This document shows positions 22,774 to 32,397 of a stretch of DNA of 64,000 nt, in pieces. Location of the stretch: NCBI RefSeq assembly GCF_041262525.1, contig NZ_JBGCCK010000018.1:62001-126000 (forward strand). The letters run 5' to 3'. The stretch's first letter is position 1; every line of letters starts with the position of its first letter. Source of the stretch: Streptacidiphilus sp041262525. Lineage in GTDB: Bacteria; Actinomycetota; Actinomycetes; Streptomycetales; Streptomycetaceae. The position numbers and the translations under genes are program-made. The notes below the pieces were generated by a model, which saw only the letters and a program-made list of their open reading frames with translations, had not been told where the DNA came from and ran no database searches.

Positions 22774-23913
22774 TCAGCCCCGCCGCCCGCCGGAGGAACG
22801 GCGGTCGTTGCGGCTGCGGTTGACAGGCTGGTTGCGCGGCCCGCCGGTCGAGGCGGCCGGGATGGCGACCTCGTCCTGCGGGTTGCCCGCGCTGTCGCCC
22901 TCGTCCACGGTGCGGCCCTCGGCCAGCGCCTTGGCGTCGGCGGCCTTGCGCTGCTTGACCTTGCGGGCCAGCTCGATGTACTCCGGGCGCTTCTCCTGCA
23001 GCCACGCGACCATCGGGGTGGCCACGCAGATGGAGGAGTAGGCACCGGCGGTCAGACCGATGAAGAGCGCCAGCGAGATGTCGTTGAGGACACCCGCACC
23101 GAGCAGACCGCCACCGATGAACAGCAGCGAGGCGACCGGCAGCAGCGCCAGCACCGAGGTGTTGATCGAGCGGACCAGGGTGCTGTTCAGCGAGGCGTTG
23201 GCCGCGTCGCTGTACGTCATCCGGTTCTGCTTGGTGAGTTTGTTCGTCGCGGTCTTGAGACCGTCGAAGACGACGACGGTGTCGTAGAGCGAGTACCCGA
23301 GGATCGTCAGGAAGCCGATGATCGTGCCCGAGGTGACCTCGAACCCGACCAGGGCGTAGACGCCGACGGTGATCACCAGGTCGTGCACCAGCGCGACCAG
23401 CGCTGCGACCGCGAGCCGCCACTCGAAGGCGAACGCGAGGTAGAGCGTCACGAGCACCATGAAGGCGATCAGGCCGTAGATGGCCTTCTGGCTGATGTCG
23501 TGACCCCAGCTGGCGCTGAGGTACTGGGTGCTGATCTGGTTCTGGGACAGACCCAAGGACTGCGACAGCGCCGCCTGACCGTCCGAGGCCGAGACCTTTT
23601 CGGTGGAGCTGATCTGGATCAGGATCGTCTGGCCCTTGACGCCGTTGGCCGTCTGAACGACTGCCGAGCTGTCGTGGGTGAGGTCGTTGGCCGCCTTCTG
23701 GGCCTGGGCGACGGTGACGCCGGGCTTGCTGATCGTGTAGACGTCACCGCCCTTGAACTCGATGCCCAGGTTGAGCCCGCGGACCGTCAGGCCGAGCACC
23801 GCGAGGACCAGGATGGCCCCGGAGATGATCACCCACAGCTTGCGCCGCCCGACGAAGTCGAAGCCGACCTCACCGGTGTAGAGCCGGTGGCCGAGATTGC
23901 CGAAGCGTGACAT
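22774..23913 (-). CDS. secF: Protein translocase subunit SecF
   Basis: A 379-residue membrane partner of SecD that uses proton motive force to finish translocation through SecYEG. It has an N-terminal helix, the GIEFKGGDVYTI motif at the start of the periplasmic domain, and five C-terminal helices with IGFLTILGYSLYDTVVVFDGLK and the RSINTS motif. A basic, Ser/Gly/Asn-rich tail follows. ATG 23913 lies 4 nt after the secD stop with GGAGG overlapping it. A longer upstream reading frame is an artefact. Confidence 0.96.
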   Translation of the reverse strand: MSRFGNLGHRLYTGEVGFDFVGRRKLWVIISGAILVLAVLGLTVRGLNLGIEFKGGDVYTISKPGVTVAQAQKAANDLTHDSSAVVQTANGVKGQTILIQISSTEKVSASDGQAALSQSLGLSQNQISTQYLSASWGHDISQKAIYGLIAFMVLVTLYLAFAFEWRLAVAALVALVHDLVITVGVYALVGFEVTSGTIIGFLTILGYSLYDTVVVFDGLKTATNKLTKQNRMTYSDAANASLNSTLVRSINTSVLALLPVASLLFIGGGLLGAGVLNDISLALFIGLTAGAYSSICVATPMVAWLQEKRPEYIELARKVKQRKAADAKALAEGRTVDEGDSAGNPQDEVAIPAASTGGPRNQPVNRSRNDRRSSGGRRG

Positions 23914-23917
23914 CGGG

Positions 23918-25750
23918 TCAGGCCTCCTTGCTGGCGGCAGGACGGGCCGGACGGCGGCTGTTGCGACCGTCGCGGAGAGGAGAGCGCACACCGAGTCGCT
24001 CGGGCGAGAGCCCGGACCACGGGTGGCCGGAGGCGAAGAACTTCTTCCTGGCCAGCAGCGTCATCAGCGGCTTGGTGAAGAGGAAGACCACCACGACGTC
24101 CAGGAGGGTGGTCAGACCCAGCGTGAACGCGAAGCCCTGCACCTTGCCGAGGGTGAAGAAGTACAGCACCGCGGCGGCGAGGAAGGAGACGAAGTCCGAC
24201 ACCAGGATCGTCCGCCGGGCGCGCGGCCAGGCGTTGCGCACGGCCGGACGCAGCGTGGCGCCCTCGCGCAGCTCGTCACGGATCCGCTCGAAGTAGACGA
24301 CGAACGAGTCCGCGGTGATACCGATGGCGACGATGGCACCACAGACGGCCGGCAGGTTCAGCGCGAAGCCGATCGTGCCGCCGAGGAGGCTCATGATCGA
24401 CCAGGTCAGTACGGCGGAGACGCCCAGCGAGGCGACGGCCACCAGGCCGAGGCCGCGGTAGTAGACCACCGAGTAGAGCACGACCAGGATCAGGCCGATG
24501 AGACCGGCGAGCAGGCCCGCGTCGAGCTGGCTGCCGCCGAGCTCGGGCGAGACGGTGACGACTTCCTGCTTCTCGAAGCTGAGCGGCAGCGAGCCGTAGC
24601 TGAGCACGTTCGACAGCGACTGCGCGTCCTGCTGCGTGAAGCTGCCGGTGATCTGCGCCTGACCGCCCCCGATGGTCGAGGTCACCTGGGGCGAGGACTG
24701 GACCTGGCCGTCCAGGTCGATGGCGAACTGGTTCTGCGGGCTCGTCTTGGAGGCCAGCATGGTGGTCGTCTTCGTGAACTCACCGCTGCCCTTCGAGTCG
24801 AAGGACAGGTTGACCTGCCACTGACCGGTCTGCGAGCTCAGACCCGCCGAAGCCCCGCTGATGTCGGTGCCGTTGACGGCGGCCGCGTCCAGCGCGTACT
24901 TGGTCCAGATGGTGCCGTTCTGGGCGTCCTTGGAGCAGGCGACGATCCGGTCGGCGCCCTTGGAGTTCCTGGCCGCCTTCGAAGCGGACTCGCGGCCCGC
25001 TGCGGTGGTGCAGTCCAGGGCGTTGAACTCGCTCTGCATGGCAGGCGGAACGCTGCCGCCCAGAGCGCCGGTGACGGTGCCGCCGGCGGCGGGCGAGCTC
25101 GGCTTGGCGCTCGGGCTGCTGCTCGCCTTGGCGGAGCTGGAGCTGGAGCTGGAGGCATGCGGGGAGGCGGAGGCCGAAGGGCTCGCCTTCAGCGCGTTGG
25201 AGACCGCATCGCCCTGCGTCTTGCTGGCGCTCGGCGAGGCGCTCCCGCTTCCGCTCAGCTGCGGGTGGGTGGCCGAAGCGCTCGGGGTCGCCCCCGGCTT
25301 GGCACTACCCGTGGCGCTGGGCGAGGCGGAGCTCTTCGGAATCGCGCTCGCGTTGACCTGCTGCTGCTCGGCCAGCACCGGACGGAAGTAGAGCTGGGCG
25401 GTCGTCGCCAGCTCATCCGCGACCTGCGTGGAGTTGGTGCCCTTGGGGATGTTGATGACGATCTCGTCGGATCCCTGCACCTGGACCGTGGACTCGGTCA
25501 CGCCGGTCCCGTTCACGCGATCAAGCATGATCGACGATGCGATCGCCATGTTGGCGGCGTTGATCGCCTTGGGATCGGTCGAGGTCGCGCGCAGCGTCAC
25601 GCTGGTGCCACCGGCGAGGTCGATGCCGAGGCGCGGCTTCGTGTTGCCGGTCCCGAACATGATCGCCACCAGGGCCACCATGATCGCCAGGATCAGGCTC
25701 AGCGCACGCCCCGGGTATCCGTCACGGGGACGGGACTTGGGTGATGCCAC
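23918..25750 (-). CDS. secD: Protein translocase subunit SecD with low-complexity insert
   Basis: A 610-residue SecD. The N-terminal helix (ALSLILAIMVALVAIMF) is followed by GIDLAGGTSVTL, the P1 head region, and five C-terminal helices with GIGITADSFVVYFERIRDELREGATL. About residues 133-225 form a Ser/Ala/Pro-rich low-complexity insert in the extracytoplasmic domain (runs such as SASPSASKTQ and SSSSSSSAKASSS), larger than in most SecD proteins. It is upstream of secF in the operon, with yajC separated by a hairpin. The insert is probably a flexible extracellular linker. Confidence 0.96.
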   Translation of the reverse strand: MASPKSRPRDGYPGRALSLILAIMVALVAIMFGTGNTKPRLGIDLAGGTSVTLRATSTDPKAINAANMAIASSIMLDRVNGTGVTESTVQVQGSDEIVINIPKGTNSTQVADELATTAQLYFRPVLAEQQQVNASAIPKSSASPSATGSAKPGATPSASATHPQLSGSGSASPSASKTQGDAVSNALKASPSASASPHASSSSSSSAKASSSPSAKPSSPAAGGTVTGALGGSVPPAMQSEFNALDCTTAAGRESASKAARNSKGADRIVACSKDAQNGTIWTKYALDAAAVNGTDISGASAGLSSQTGQWQVNLSFDSKGSGEFTKTTTMLASKTSPQNQFAIDLDGQVQSSPQVTSTIGGGQAQITGSFTQQDAQSLSNVLSYGSLPLSFEKQEVVTVSPELGGSQLDAGLLAGLIGLILVVLYSVVYYRGLGLVAVASLGVSAVLTWSIMSLLGGTIGFALNLPAVCGAIVAIGITADSFVVYFERIRDELREGATLRPAVRNAWPRARRTILVSDFVSFLAAAVLYFFTLGKVQGFAFTLGLTTLLDVVVVFLFTKPLMTLLARKKFFASGHPWSGLSPERLGVRSPLRDGRNSRRPARPAASKEA

Positions 25751-25854
25751 CTTCTCGATTCTCTCTGTCCATGCCGTGGGCAGGTCAAGCAGCCCGCACC
25801 GGGGTACCGGCGGACAGGGGGCGGCTCGGCCACGACGCAGCGGTCCTTGGGCCC

Positions 25855-25876
25855 GTGCGGGGGCTCACGCCCCCAC
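25855..25876 (-). terminator. Hairpin between yajC and secD
   Basis: GTGCGGGGGC and GCCCCCAC form a strong stem just 21 nt past the yajC stop (read leftward). It may terminate or attenuate read-through from yajC into secD. The remaining 100 nt to secD holds no recognisable gene. Confidence 0.55.
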
Positions 25877-25897
25877 CTGGTCCCGTAGCGGGCAAGG

Positions 25898-26344
25898 CTA
25901 CTTGGCGGAGGCGTCCTTGTCGCCACCCACCGTGGCCTCGGTCTTCTCGGCCTCGGCGTCAGTCTTTTCGAGCACGACCGGAGTGTCCTCAACGGCCGGA
26001 ATGTCCGACTCCGCGACGACGGCCTGGGCGTCGGCGTCCTCGGCCTCATCGGCCTCCGGCTCGTCGCCGTGGACGATGCGGTTGTACTCGACCGGGTCGA
26101 GGACCTGGGCGATGGACGCCTTGGTGTAGAGCGCGAACACGCCGGGGGCGATCTCGAGCTCGACGGCCTCGTCCGTCACGTCCTTGACCAGCGCGTACAT
26201 GCCACCGATGGTGCGCACGCCGGCGCCGGGCTCCAGGCGGTTACGCATTTCCGTCGCCTGCGCCTGACGCTTCTTGTTGCTGCGCATGGTCAGGAACATG
26301 AAGCCGCCCAAGATGACGACCATGAAGAGAAGGGGATTGCCCAC
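25898..26344 (-). CDS. yajC: Preprotein translocase subunit YajC
   Basis: A 148-residue accessory protein of the SecDF complex. It has one N-terminal transmembrane helix (LLFMVVILGGFMFLTMRSNKKR), the core MRNRLEPGAGVRTIGGMYALVKDV, and a long acidic Glu/Asp/Ala C-terminal tail typical of actinomycete YajC. GTG 26344 has AAAGGA 9 nt upstream. It sits between ruvB and secD, as usual. Confidence 0.94.
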   Translation of the reverse strand: MGNPLLFMVVILGGFMFLTMRSNKKRQAQATEMRNRLEPGAGVRTIGGMYALVKDVTDEAVELEIAPGVFALYTKASIAQVLDPVEYNRIVHGDEPEADEAEDADAQAVVAESDIPAVEDTPVVLEKTDAEAEKTEATVGGDKDASAK

Positions 26345-26399
26345 GACTGACTGTCCTTTGCGAGGCCGCGAAGGGGGCGGCCGGTCGGTGAAACGGGTA

Positions 26400-26415
26400 C
26401 CGCCCCGAGGGGCGG
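26400..26415 (-). terminator. Small hairpin between ruvB and yajC
   Basis: CCGCCCC-TC-GGGGCGG (7-bp stem, minus strand) lies 56 nt upstream of the yajC start and 133 nt past the ruvB stop. It may end the ruvCAB message or belong to the yajC leader. Confidence 0.4.
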
Positions 26416-26547
26416 CGGGCGGAGTCTAGGCGACTCCGACAGGTCCAACAACGTCCAGCATGTCATCTGGGTGAGCCGAAAGGCGAGCGCCGTGACAGAC
26501 GTGACGTGTCCCGGCACAAATCCCAGCTCCGGACCGATTCCCCAGGC

Positions 26548-27618
26548 TCACCCCTCGGAGGCCCCGAAAAGCTCCGTCTGAGCCGGGACAGCCGCCCCGG
26601 CGGCCTGCTGCGGAGGCGTGAGCCCGAGGTGCTGCCAGGCGGCGGCGGTGGCGATCCGGCCGCGCGGGGTACGGGCGAGCAGGCCCTCGCGGACTAGGAA
26701 GGGCTCGGCGACCTCCTCGACCGTCTCGGCCTCCTCCCCCACCGCGACCGCCAGCGTCGACAGGCCCACCGGGCCGCCGCCGAAGAGCTTGAGCAGGGCG
26801 TGCAGCACGGCCCGGTCCAGCCGGTCCAGGCCCTTGGCGTCCACCTCGTAGACGGCAAGCGCGGCGCGGGCGATCTCCTCGGTGATCAGGCCGTCGTGCC
26901 GGACCTGGGCGTAGTCGCGGACCCGGCGCAGCAGCCGGTTCGCGATACGCGGCGTGCCGCGGGAGCGGCGGGAGATCTCGGCGGCGCCCCTGGGGTCTAT
27001 CTCCACGTCCAGCAGCCGGGCCGAGCGGTGGATGACCCGCTCCAGCTCCTCGGGGGCGTAGAACTCCATGTGGCCGGTGAAGCCGAAGCGGTCGCGCAGC
27101 GGGGGCGGCAGCAGGCCGGCTCGCGTCGTCGCGCCTACCAGGGTGAAGGGCGGCAGCTCCAGCGGGATCGCGGTGGCGCCGGGGCCCTTGCCGACGATCA
27201 CGTCGACGCGGAAGTCCTCCATCGCCATGTAGAGCATCTCCTCGGCGGGCCGGGACATGCGGTGGATCTCGTCGAGGAAGAGCACCTCGCCCTCGGCGAG
27301 TGAGGAGAGGATCGCTGCCAGGTCGCCCGCGTGCTGGATCGCCGGGCCCGAGGTGATCCGGATCGGGGCGTTCATCTCGGCCGCGATGATCATCGACAGC
27401 GTCGTCTTGCCGAGGCCGGGCGGTCCGCTCAGCAGCACGTGGTCCGGGGTGGCGGCCCGGTGCTTCGCGGCCTGCAGGACGAGCGACAGCTGCTCGCGGA
27501 CGCGCTCCTGGCCGATGAACTCGTCCAGGTCGCGCGGGCGCAGCGCCGCCTCGACGGCCCGGTCCTCGCCGTCTGCGGCGGCGGTGACCAGGCGGTCGGC
27601 GGCGGCGTCGTCGTGCAT
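26548..27618 (-). CDS. ruvB: Holliday junction branch migration ATPase RuvB
   Basis: A 356-residue AAA+ motor driving branch migration with RuvA. Motifs: RPRDLDEFIGQ, Walker A SGPPGLGKTT, Walker B EVLFLDEIHRM, sensor 1 LVGATTRAGLL, the arginine finger region RDRFGF, and the C-terminal winged helix (GGPVGLSTLAVAVGEE). The C-terminal tail is Ala-rich. It is the last gene of ruvC-ruvA-ruvB; a 35-nt gap with GGAG separates it from ruvA. Confidence 0.98.
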   Translation of the reverse strand: MHDDAAADRLVTAAADGEDRAVEAALRPRDLDEFIGQERVREQLSLVLQAAKHRAATPDHVLLSGPPGLGKTTLSMIIAAEMNAPIRITSGPAIQHAGDLAAILSSLAEGEVLFLDEIHRMSRPAEEMLYMAMEDFRVDVIVGKGPGATAIPLELPPFTLVGATTRAGLLPPPLRDRFGFTGHMEFYAPEELERVIHRSARLLDVEIDPRGAAEISRRSRGTPRIANRLLRRVRDYAQVRHDGLITEEIARAALAVYEVDAKGLDRLDRAVLHALLKLFGGGPVGLSTLAVAVGEEAETVEEVAEPFLVREGLLARTPRGRIATAAAWQHLGLTPPQQAAGAAVPAQTELFGASEG

Positions 27619-27653
27619 CAGGGCTCGGCTCCTCAGGCGTCGGCTGGGACGGG

Positions 27654-28271
27654 TCAGCGGGTGCGGTTGCGGGTCTGCAGGGCGCTGCGCAGCAGGGCGG
27701 AGACGTTGGGCTTCTCCGTCGCCTCGGCCTTCGGGGTGACCGCGACGACGGCCTCGTCCGCCTCGCGCGGCGCGAAGCCGAGACCGACCAGCGCGGCGTG
27801 CAGCTGGTCCTGCCAGGGCGCGGGGCCGGCCGCGATCGGAGCGTGCGGCTGGCTGGGGAGGGAGCCGTGGGGCGCGCCGAGCCGGTCCTTGAGCTCGATC
27901 AGCAGCTTCTGTGCGCCCTTGGGCCCGATGCCGGGCACGGCGGTCAGCGACTTCGCGTCGCCGCGCGCGACGGCGACGCGCAGCGCCTCGGGACTGTGCA
28001 CGGCGAGCATGGCCTGCGCCACCTTCGGCCCGACACCGCTGGCGGTCTGCAGCAGCTCGAAGGTGTGCCGCTCGTCATCGTCGGCGAAGCCGTAGAGCGT
28101 GAGCGAGTCCTCGCGGACCACGAGGGAGGTCGCGATCCTCGCCTCCATGCCGAGCCGCAGGGTGGCGAGAGTCTTCGGCGCGCACTGGACCAGCATGCCG
28201 ACACCGCCGACCTCGATCACGGCGCTGCTCGGCGTCAGTGCGGCCACCGGGCCGCTGACGAAGGCGATCAT
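27654..28271 (-). CDS. ruvA: Holliday junction binding protein RuvA
   Basis: A 205-residue tetrameric junction-binding protein that loads RuvB. The N-terminal OB fold (MIAFVSGPVAAL, LTLYGFADDDER) is followed by helix-hairpin-helix motifs (ASGVGPKVAQAML and VPGIGPKGAQKLLIELK) and a C-terminal domain that contacts RuvB (LVGLGFAPREADEAV). The start overlaps the ruvC stop by 4 nt, giving tight coupling. Confidence 0.97.
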   Translation of the reverse strand: MIAFVSGPVAALTPSSAVIEVGGVGMLVQCAPKTLATLRLGMEARIATSLVVREDSLTLYGFADDDERHTFELLQTASGVGPKVAQAMLAVHSPEALRVAVARGDAKSLTAVPGIGPKGAQKLLIELKDRLGAPHGSLPSQPHAPIAAGPAPWQDQLHAALVGLGFAPREADEAVVAVTPKAEATEKPNVSALLRSALQTRNRTR

Positions 28272-28792
28272 CCACGAGTCCTGTTCTGGGCGGCGACGGC
28301 GGCGGCGATCCGGTTGTTGGCCGTGCCGCGCCAGATGTGGCAGATGGCGAGCGCGAGCGCGTCGGCCGCGTCGGCGGGCTTCGGCGGCGCGTCGAGCCGC
28401 AGGATGCGGGTGACCATGGCCCCGACCTGCGCCTTCTCGGCGCGACCGCTGCCGCTGACTGCGGCTTTGACCTCGCTCGGGGTGTGCAGGGTGACCGGTA
28501 TGCCGCGGCGCGTCGCACAGAGCATGGCGACGGCGCTGGCCTGGGCGGTGCCCATCACGGTGCGCACGTTGTGCTGGGCGAAGACGCGCTCGACGGCGAC
28601 GAGTTCGGGCTGGTGCGTGTCGAACCAGACCTCGAGGCCGCGTTCGATCTGGAGCAGCCGCAGGGGCACGTCGAGCTCGGCGGGTGTGCGCACGACGCCG
28701 CAGGCGACCATCGTCAACGGCCGCCCCGGCGCGCCGTCGACGACGCCGACCCCGCAGCGGGTCAAGCCTGGATCCACCCCGAGAACACGCAT
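28268..28792 (-). CDS. ruvC: Holliday junction endonuclease RuvC
   Basis: A 174-residue resolvase. The N-terminus MRVLGVDPGLTRCG supplies the first catalytic Asp (D7); AVERVFAQHN supplies a catalytic Glu, and the C-terminal DAPPKPADAADALALAICH supplies the last two acids. It is the first gene of ruvCAB. The 277 bp upstream hold only repeat-element sequence, so the promoter must lie within or next to the repeat fragment. Confidence 0.97.
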   Translation of the reverse strand: MRVLGVDPGLTRCGVGVVDGAPGRPLTMVACGVVRTPAELDVPLRLLQIERGLEVWFDTHQPELVAVERVFAQHNVRTVMGTAQASAVAMLCATRRGIPVTLHTPSEVKAAVSGSGRAEKAQVGAMVTRILRLDAPPKPADAADALALAICHIWRGTANNRIAAAVAAQNRTRG

Positions 28793-28829
28793 GTGCGCAG
28801 GTTATCCGTTCGCACTGACAGAACCCCTC

Positions 28830-28866
28830 AGGGGCGCGGGGGTCTGCCGATTTGCAGTTCGCGACA
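28830..28866. repeat. Decayed fragment of the intergenic repeat
   Basis: AGGGGCGCGGGGGTCTGC followed by TGCAGTTCGCGAC resembles the two arms of the repeat family with most of the interior deleted. It lies just upstream of ruvC, 30 bp before the complete copy 6. Confidence 0.5.
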
Positions 28867-28883
28867 GGTCAGGACGGAGGACC

Positions 28884-29056
28884 AGTTGCACTACCAGGGG
28901 CGCGAAGCTCTGCTCGATGAACTGCGTGCGCGACAAGCCGCCCTGCGAGGTAGAGCCCCGAACGCGCAGGGCCATCCTCCCCCAGCCTTCGGCCGGGGGT
29001 ACCCCCTGTCAGTGGTTTCTCGCGCAGTTCCCCGCGCCCCTGAGGTCGCTGCAACT
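28884..29056 (-). repeat. Intergenic inverted-repeat element, copy 6, disrupted by a nested palindrome
   Basis: The core runs 28896-29041. Outer arms AGTTGCACTACC (28884-28895) and the diverged complement at 29044-29056 are visible. The left arm is broken by a 14-nt insert, and between CATCC and CTGT a second palindrome of about 28 bp (arms GGCCGGGGG and related C-rich strand, ending GGTACCCCC) has been added at about 28978-29006. It lies downstream of yebC. Confidence 0.8.
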
Positions 29057-29069
29057 GAACGTCTGCTGA

Positions 29070-29828
29070 CTACTCGGCGTCGAGCTCGGCCTCGACCTCG
29101 GGAGAGAGGTCGAAGTTGGCGAAGACGTTCTGGACGTCGTCGCTGTCCTCGAGCGCGTCGATCAGCTTGAAGATCTTGCGGGCGCCGTCCGCATCCAGTT
29201 CGACCTGGACGGAGGGGACGAAGTTGGCCTCGGCCGAGTCGTAGTCGATGCCGGCGTCCTGCAGGGCCGTGCGGACCGCGACCATGTCGGTCGCCTCGGT
29301 CTGGATCTCGAAGGCGTCGCCGATGTCGTTGACCTCTTCGGCGCCGACCTCGAGGGTGACCTCCATGATCGTGTCCTCGTCGACCTTGTCGGCCTTGGGG
29401 ACGATGATGACGCCCTTGCGGCTGAACATGTAGGACACCGAACCCGGGTCCGCCATGTTGCCGCCGTTGCGGGTCATCGCGACGCGGACGTCGGACGCGG
29501 CGCGGTTGCGGTTGTCGGTGAGGCACTCGATCAGGACCGCCACGCCGTTGGGGCCGTAGCCCTCGTACATGATCGTCGCGTAGTCGGCGCCGCCGGCCTC
29601 CGCGCCGGAGCCGCGCTTGACGGCGCGGTTGATGTTGTCGATCGGGACCGAGCTCTTCTTCGCCTTCTGGATGGCGTCGTAGAGGGTCGGGTTACCGGCG
29701 GGGTCGCCACCGCCCGTGCGGGCCGCCACCTCGATGTTCTTGATCATCTTGGCGAAGAGCTTGCCGCGCTTCGCGTCGATGACGGCCTTCTTGTGCTTGG
29801 TGGTAGCCCACTTGGAGTGGCCGGACAT
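29070..29828 (-). CDS. yebC: YebC/PmpR family protein
   Basis: A 252-residue cytoplasmic protein with the canonical opening MSGHSKWATTKHKKAVIDAKRGKLFAKMIKNIE, then SSVPIDNINRAVKRGSG and YEGYGPNGVAVLIECLTDNRNR. The family has been described both as DNA-binding regulators and, more recently, as ribosome-associated factors that relieve stalling at proline-rich stretches. Which applies here cannot be seen. It lies between pdxT and ruvC, its usual actinomycete place. Confidence 0.95.
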   Translation of the reverse strand: MSGHSKWATTKHKKAVIDAKRGKLFAKMIKNIEVAARTGGGDPAGNPTLYDAIQKAKKSSVPIDNINRAVKRGSGAEAGGADYATIMYEGYGPNGVAVLIECLTDNRNRAASDVRVAMTRNGGNMADPGSVSYMFSRKGVIIVPKADKVDEDTIMEVTLEVGAEEVNDIGDAFEIQTEATDMVAVRTALQDAGIDYDSAEANFVPSVQVELDADGARKIFKLIDALEDSDDVQNVFANFDLSPEVEAELDAE

Positions 29829-29882
29829 CGAGTTGCTCCTTAAAACAGCACCAGGTGGAAGTGAACGGATGAGATCTTACCG

Positions 29883-30506
29883 TCACCGGCCGTGACCGGC
29901 GGCGCGGACCATCTCCACGAAGTAGGCGTGCACGCGGTGGTCGCCGGTGAGCTCCGGGTGGAACGAGGTGGCCAGCAGGTTGCCCTGACGGACCGCCACC
30001 ACGTGCTCGGCGTCCGTGCCCTTGTGCAGCGACGCCAGCACCTCGACGCCCGTGCCGACCGACTCGACCCAGGGGGCGCGGATGAAGACGCCGTGCACCG
30101 GGCCGCCCTCGTCCAGGCCGGCGAAGTCGACGCCCTGCTCGAAGGACTCGTTCTGGCGCCCGAAGGCGTTGCGGCGGACGACCATGTCGATGCCGCCGAC
30201 CGTCTCCTGGTCGTCGCGCCCGTCGAGGATCTTGTCGGCCAGCATGATCATGCCCGCGCAGGTGCCGTAGACCGGCATCCCGGCCGCGACCCGGGTGCGC
30301 AGCGGCTCCATCACGCCGAAGAGCAGCGCCAGCTTGGACATGGTCGTGGACTCGCCGCCGGGGATGACCAGCGCGTCGATCTCCGCCAGCTCCTCGGGGC
30401 GGCGGACCGGGCGCGCCAGCGCGTCGGCCTCGGCCAGGGCGACCAGGTGCTCGCGCACGTCGCCCTGGAGGGCGAGGACACCGATGACGGGGGTGGAGCT
30501 GGACAC
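29883..30506 (-). CDS. pdxT: Pyridoxal 5'-phosphate synthase glutaminase subunit PdxT
   Basis: A 207-residue class I glutaminase feeding ammonia to PdxS in PLP synthesis. GVLALQGDVREHL opens the protein; the triad is in GTCAGMIML (Cys) and SFHPELTGD (His, Glu), and IPGGESTTMSKL is the family oxyanion region. GTG 30506 has AGAGG 8 nt upstream. It is downstream of pdxS, separated by a hairpin of about 97 nt spacing. Confidence 0.96.
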   Translation of the reverse strand: MSSSTPVIGVLALQGDVREHLVALAEADALARPVRRPEELAEIDALVIPGGESTTMSKLALLFGVMEPLRTRVAAGMPVYGTCAGMIMLADKILDGRDDQETVGGIDMVVRRNAFGRQNESFEQGVDFAGLDEGGPVHGVFIRAPWVESVGTGVEVLASLHKGTDAEHVVAVRQGNLLATSFHPELTGDHRVHAYFVEMVRAAGHGR

Positions 30507-30553
30507 GGGACGACCTCTTCTTGAGTACAGCGTGAGTTCAGGTGAACGGAGGG

Positions 30554-30580
30554 AGCCCCGCCCCAACGGGGGACGGGGCT
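30554..30580 (-). terminator. Hairpin between pdxS and pdxT
   Basis: AGCCCCGCCCC and GGGGACGGGGCT pair with one bulged A, 23 nt past the pdxS stop. It may reduce pdxT expression relative to pdxS. Confidence 0.6.
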
Positions 30581-30602
30581 ACCACACGGGACGAGAGGGC
30601 GA

Positions 30603-31517
<915 letters not shown>

Positions 31518-31700
31518 GAATGACCTCACTGAAGACGCGGATTCGGTGCGATAAGCCCAATGGTAGGCCCGTATCGACCATATCCGATGCTCCACACGGT
31601 CCAGCCGGGCAGTACCGACTCCTCCACTCCGTAGCACCCGGTTGGACCGTTCGACTGCGTTCGGGGCGAGGGACGGGCCGGCGACGACCGCAGCCGACCC

Positions 31701-31736
31701 GGGTGACGCAGCGGGTGACGGAGCGGGTGACGGAGG
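31701..31736. repeat. Three 12-bp tandem repeats upstream of pdxS
   Basis: Units GGGTGACGCAGC, GGGTGACGGAGC and GGGTGACGGAGG stand head to tail. They lie between the LemA-like gene and the pdxS promoter region. The spacing of about one helical turn would suit a cooperative regulator, but no cognate regulator is nearby. Confidence 0.7.
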
Positions 31737-31787
31737 CGTCCTCCGCTTGACCGGAACCGGTCGGTGCCGGAGCGGCCACCCGCCGGC

Positions 31788-32327
31788 TCAGGTGCGGACC
31801 CGCTCCAGCGTCGCAGGCGCCTCGTCGTCCATCTCGAAGGCCAGCGGGAAGGGCGCGCGCCCGGCCAGACGGAACAGCCGGACGATGCGGTGACGCCGGA
31901 CCGCGCGCGCGGCGCGCACCGAGTCGTTGTGGAACCGCCGCGCCATCGGCACCCGCCGCACAGCCTCCCCGAGATCCGCGAGGGCCTCCGGCCCGCCGGG
32001 CAGCGCAGCCAACTCGTCCACCTGCTCCTGCTCCGCGAAGACGGCGCGCAGCGCCTGCGACAGGTCACTCTCGGCGACCTCACGCGCCTCGGGCGGAGCG
32101 GTGCGGGCGGCGTGGGACGCCTGGTACAGCACGATGGACGCGGCCGGATCCAGCAGCGTGGAGGTCGCCAACTCCTGTGCGCCGGAGGCCCGTCGCAGCA
32201 GCTGCGCGTCGAGCGCGGCACGCGCGGCGTCGATCCGCGCGTGCAGACGGTCGAGCCGCCCGGCGGTCCAACTGAGGTACAGGCCGAAGGCGGCGACCGC
32301 GACGGCGATCCAGATCCAGGTGCTCAC
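31788..32327 (-). CDS. LemA-like membrane protein
   Basis: A 179-residue protein with one N-terminal helix (WIWIAVAVAAFGLYLSW) followed by a helical cytoplasmic or external domain. The pattern of a short helix then DAARAALDAQLLRRASGA, and a C-terminal FHNDSVRAARAVRRHRIVRL...PLAFEMDDE, resembles the LemA family (coiled helical bundle ending in a Phe/Glu motif). The GTG start lies at 32327. Function unknown. It is divergent from a small kinase gene. Confidence 0.75.
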   Translation of the reverse strand: MSTWIWIAVAVAAFGLYLSWTAGRLDRLHARIDAARAALDAQLLRRASGAQELATSTLLDPAASIVLYQASHAARTAPPEAREVAESDLSQALRAVFAEQEQVDELAALPGGPEALADLGEAVRRVPMARRFHNDSVRAARAVRRHRIVRLFRLAGRAPFPLAFEMDDEAPATLERVRT

Positions 32328-32397
32328 GAGGTGTGACCCTATCCGCCCGGGGCGGGCCCGCGAGTTGTCCGGGCATCAGGCGTGTGATCATGCCGGT

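Noticed and set aside
28796..29069. A small gene between ruvC and yebC
   Set aside because: The region is entirely explained by repeat copy 6 and a fragment.
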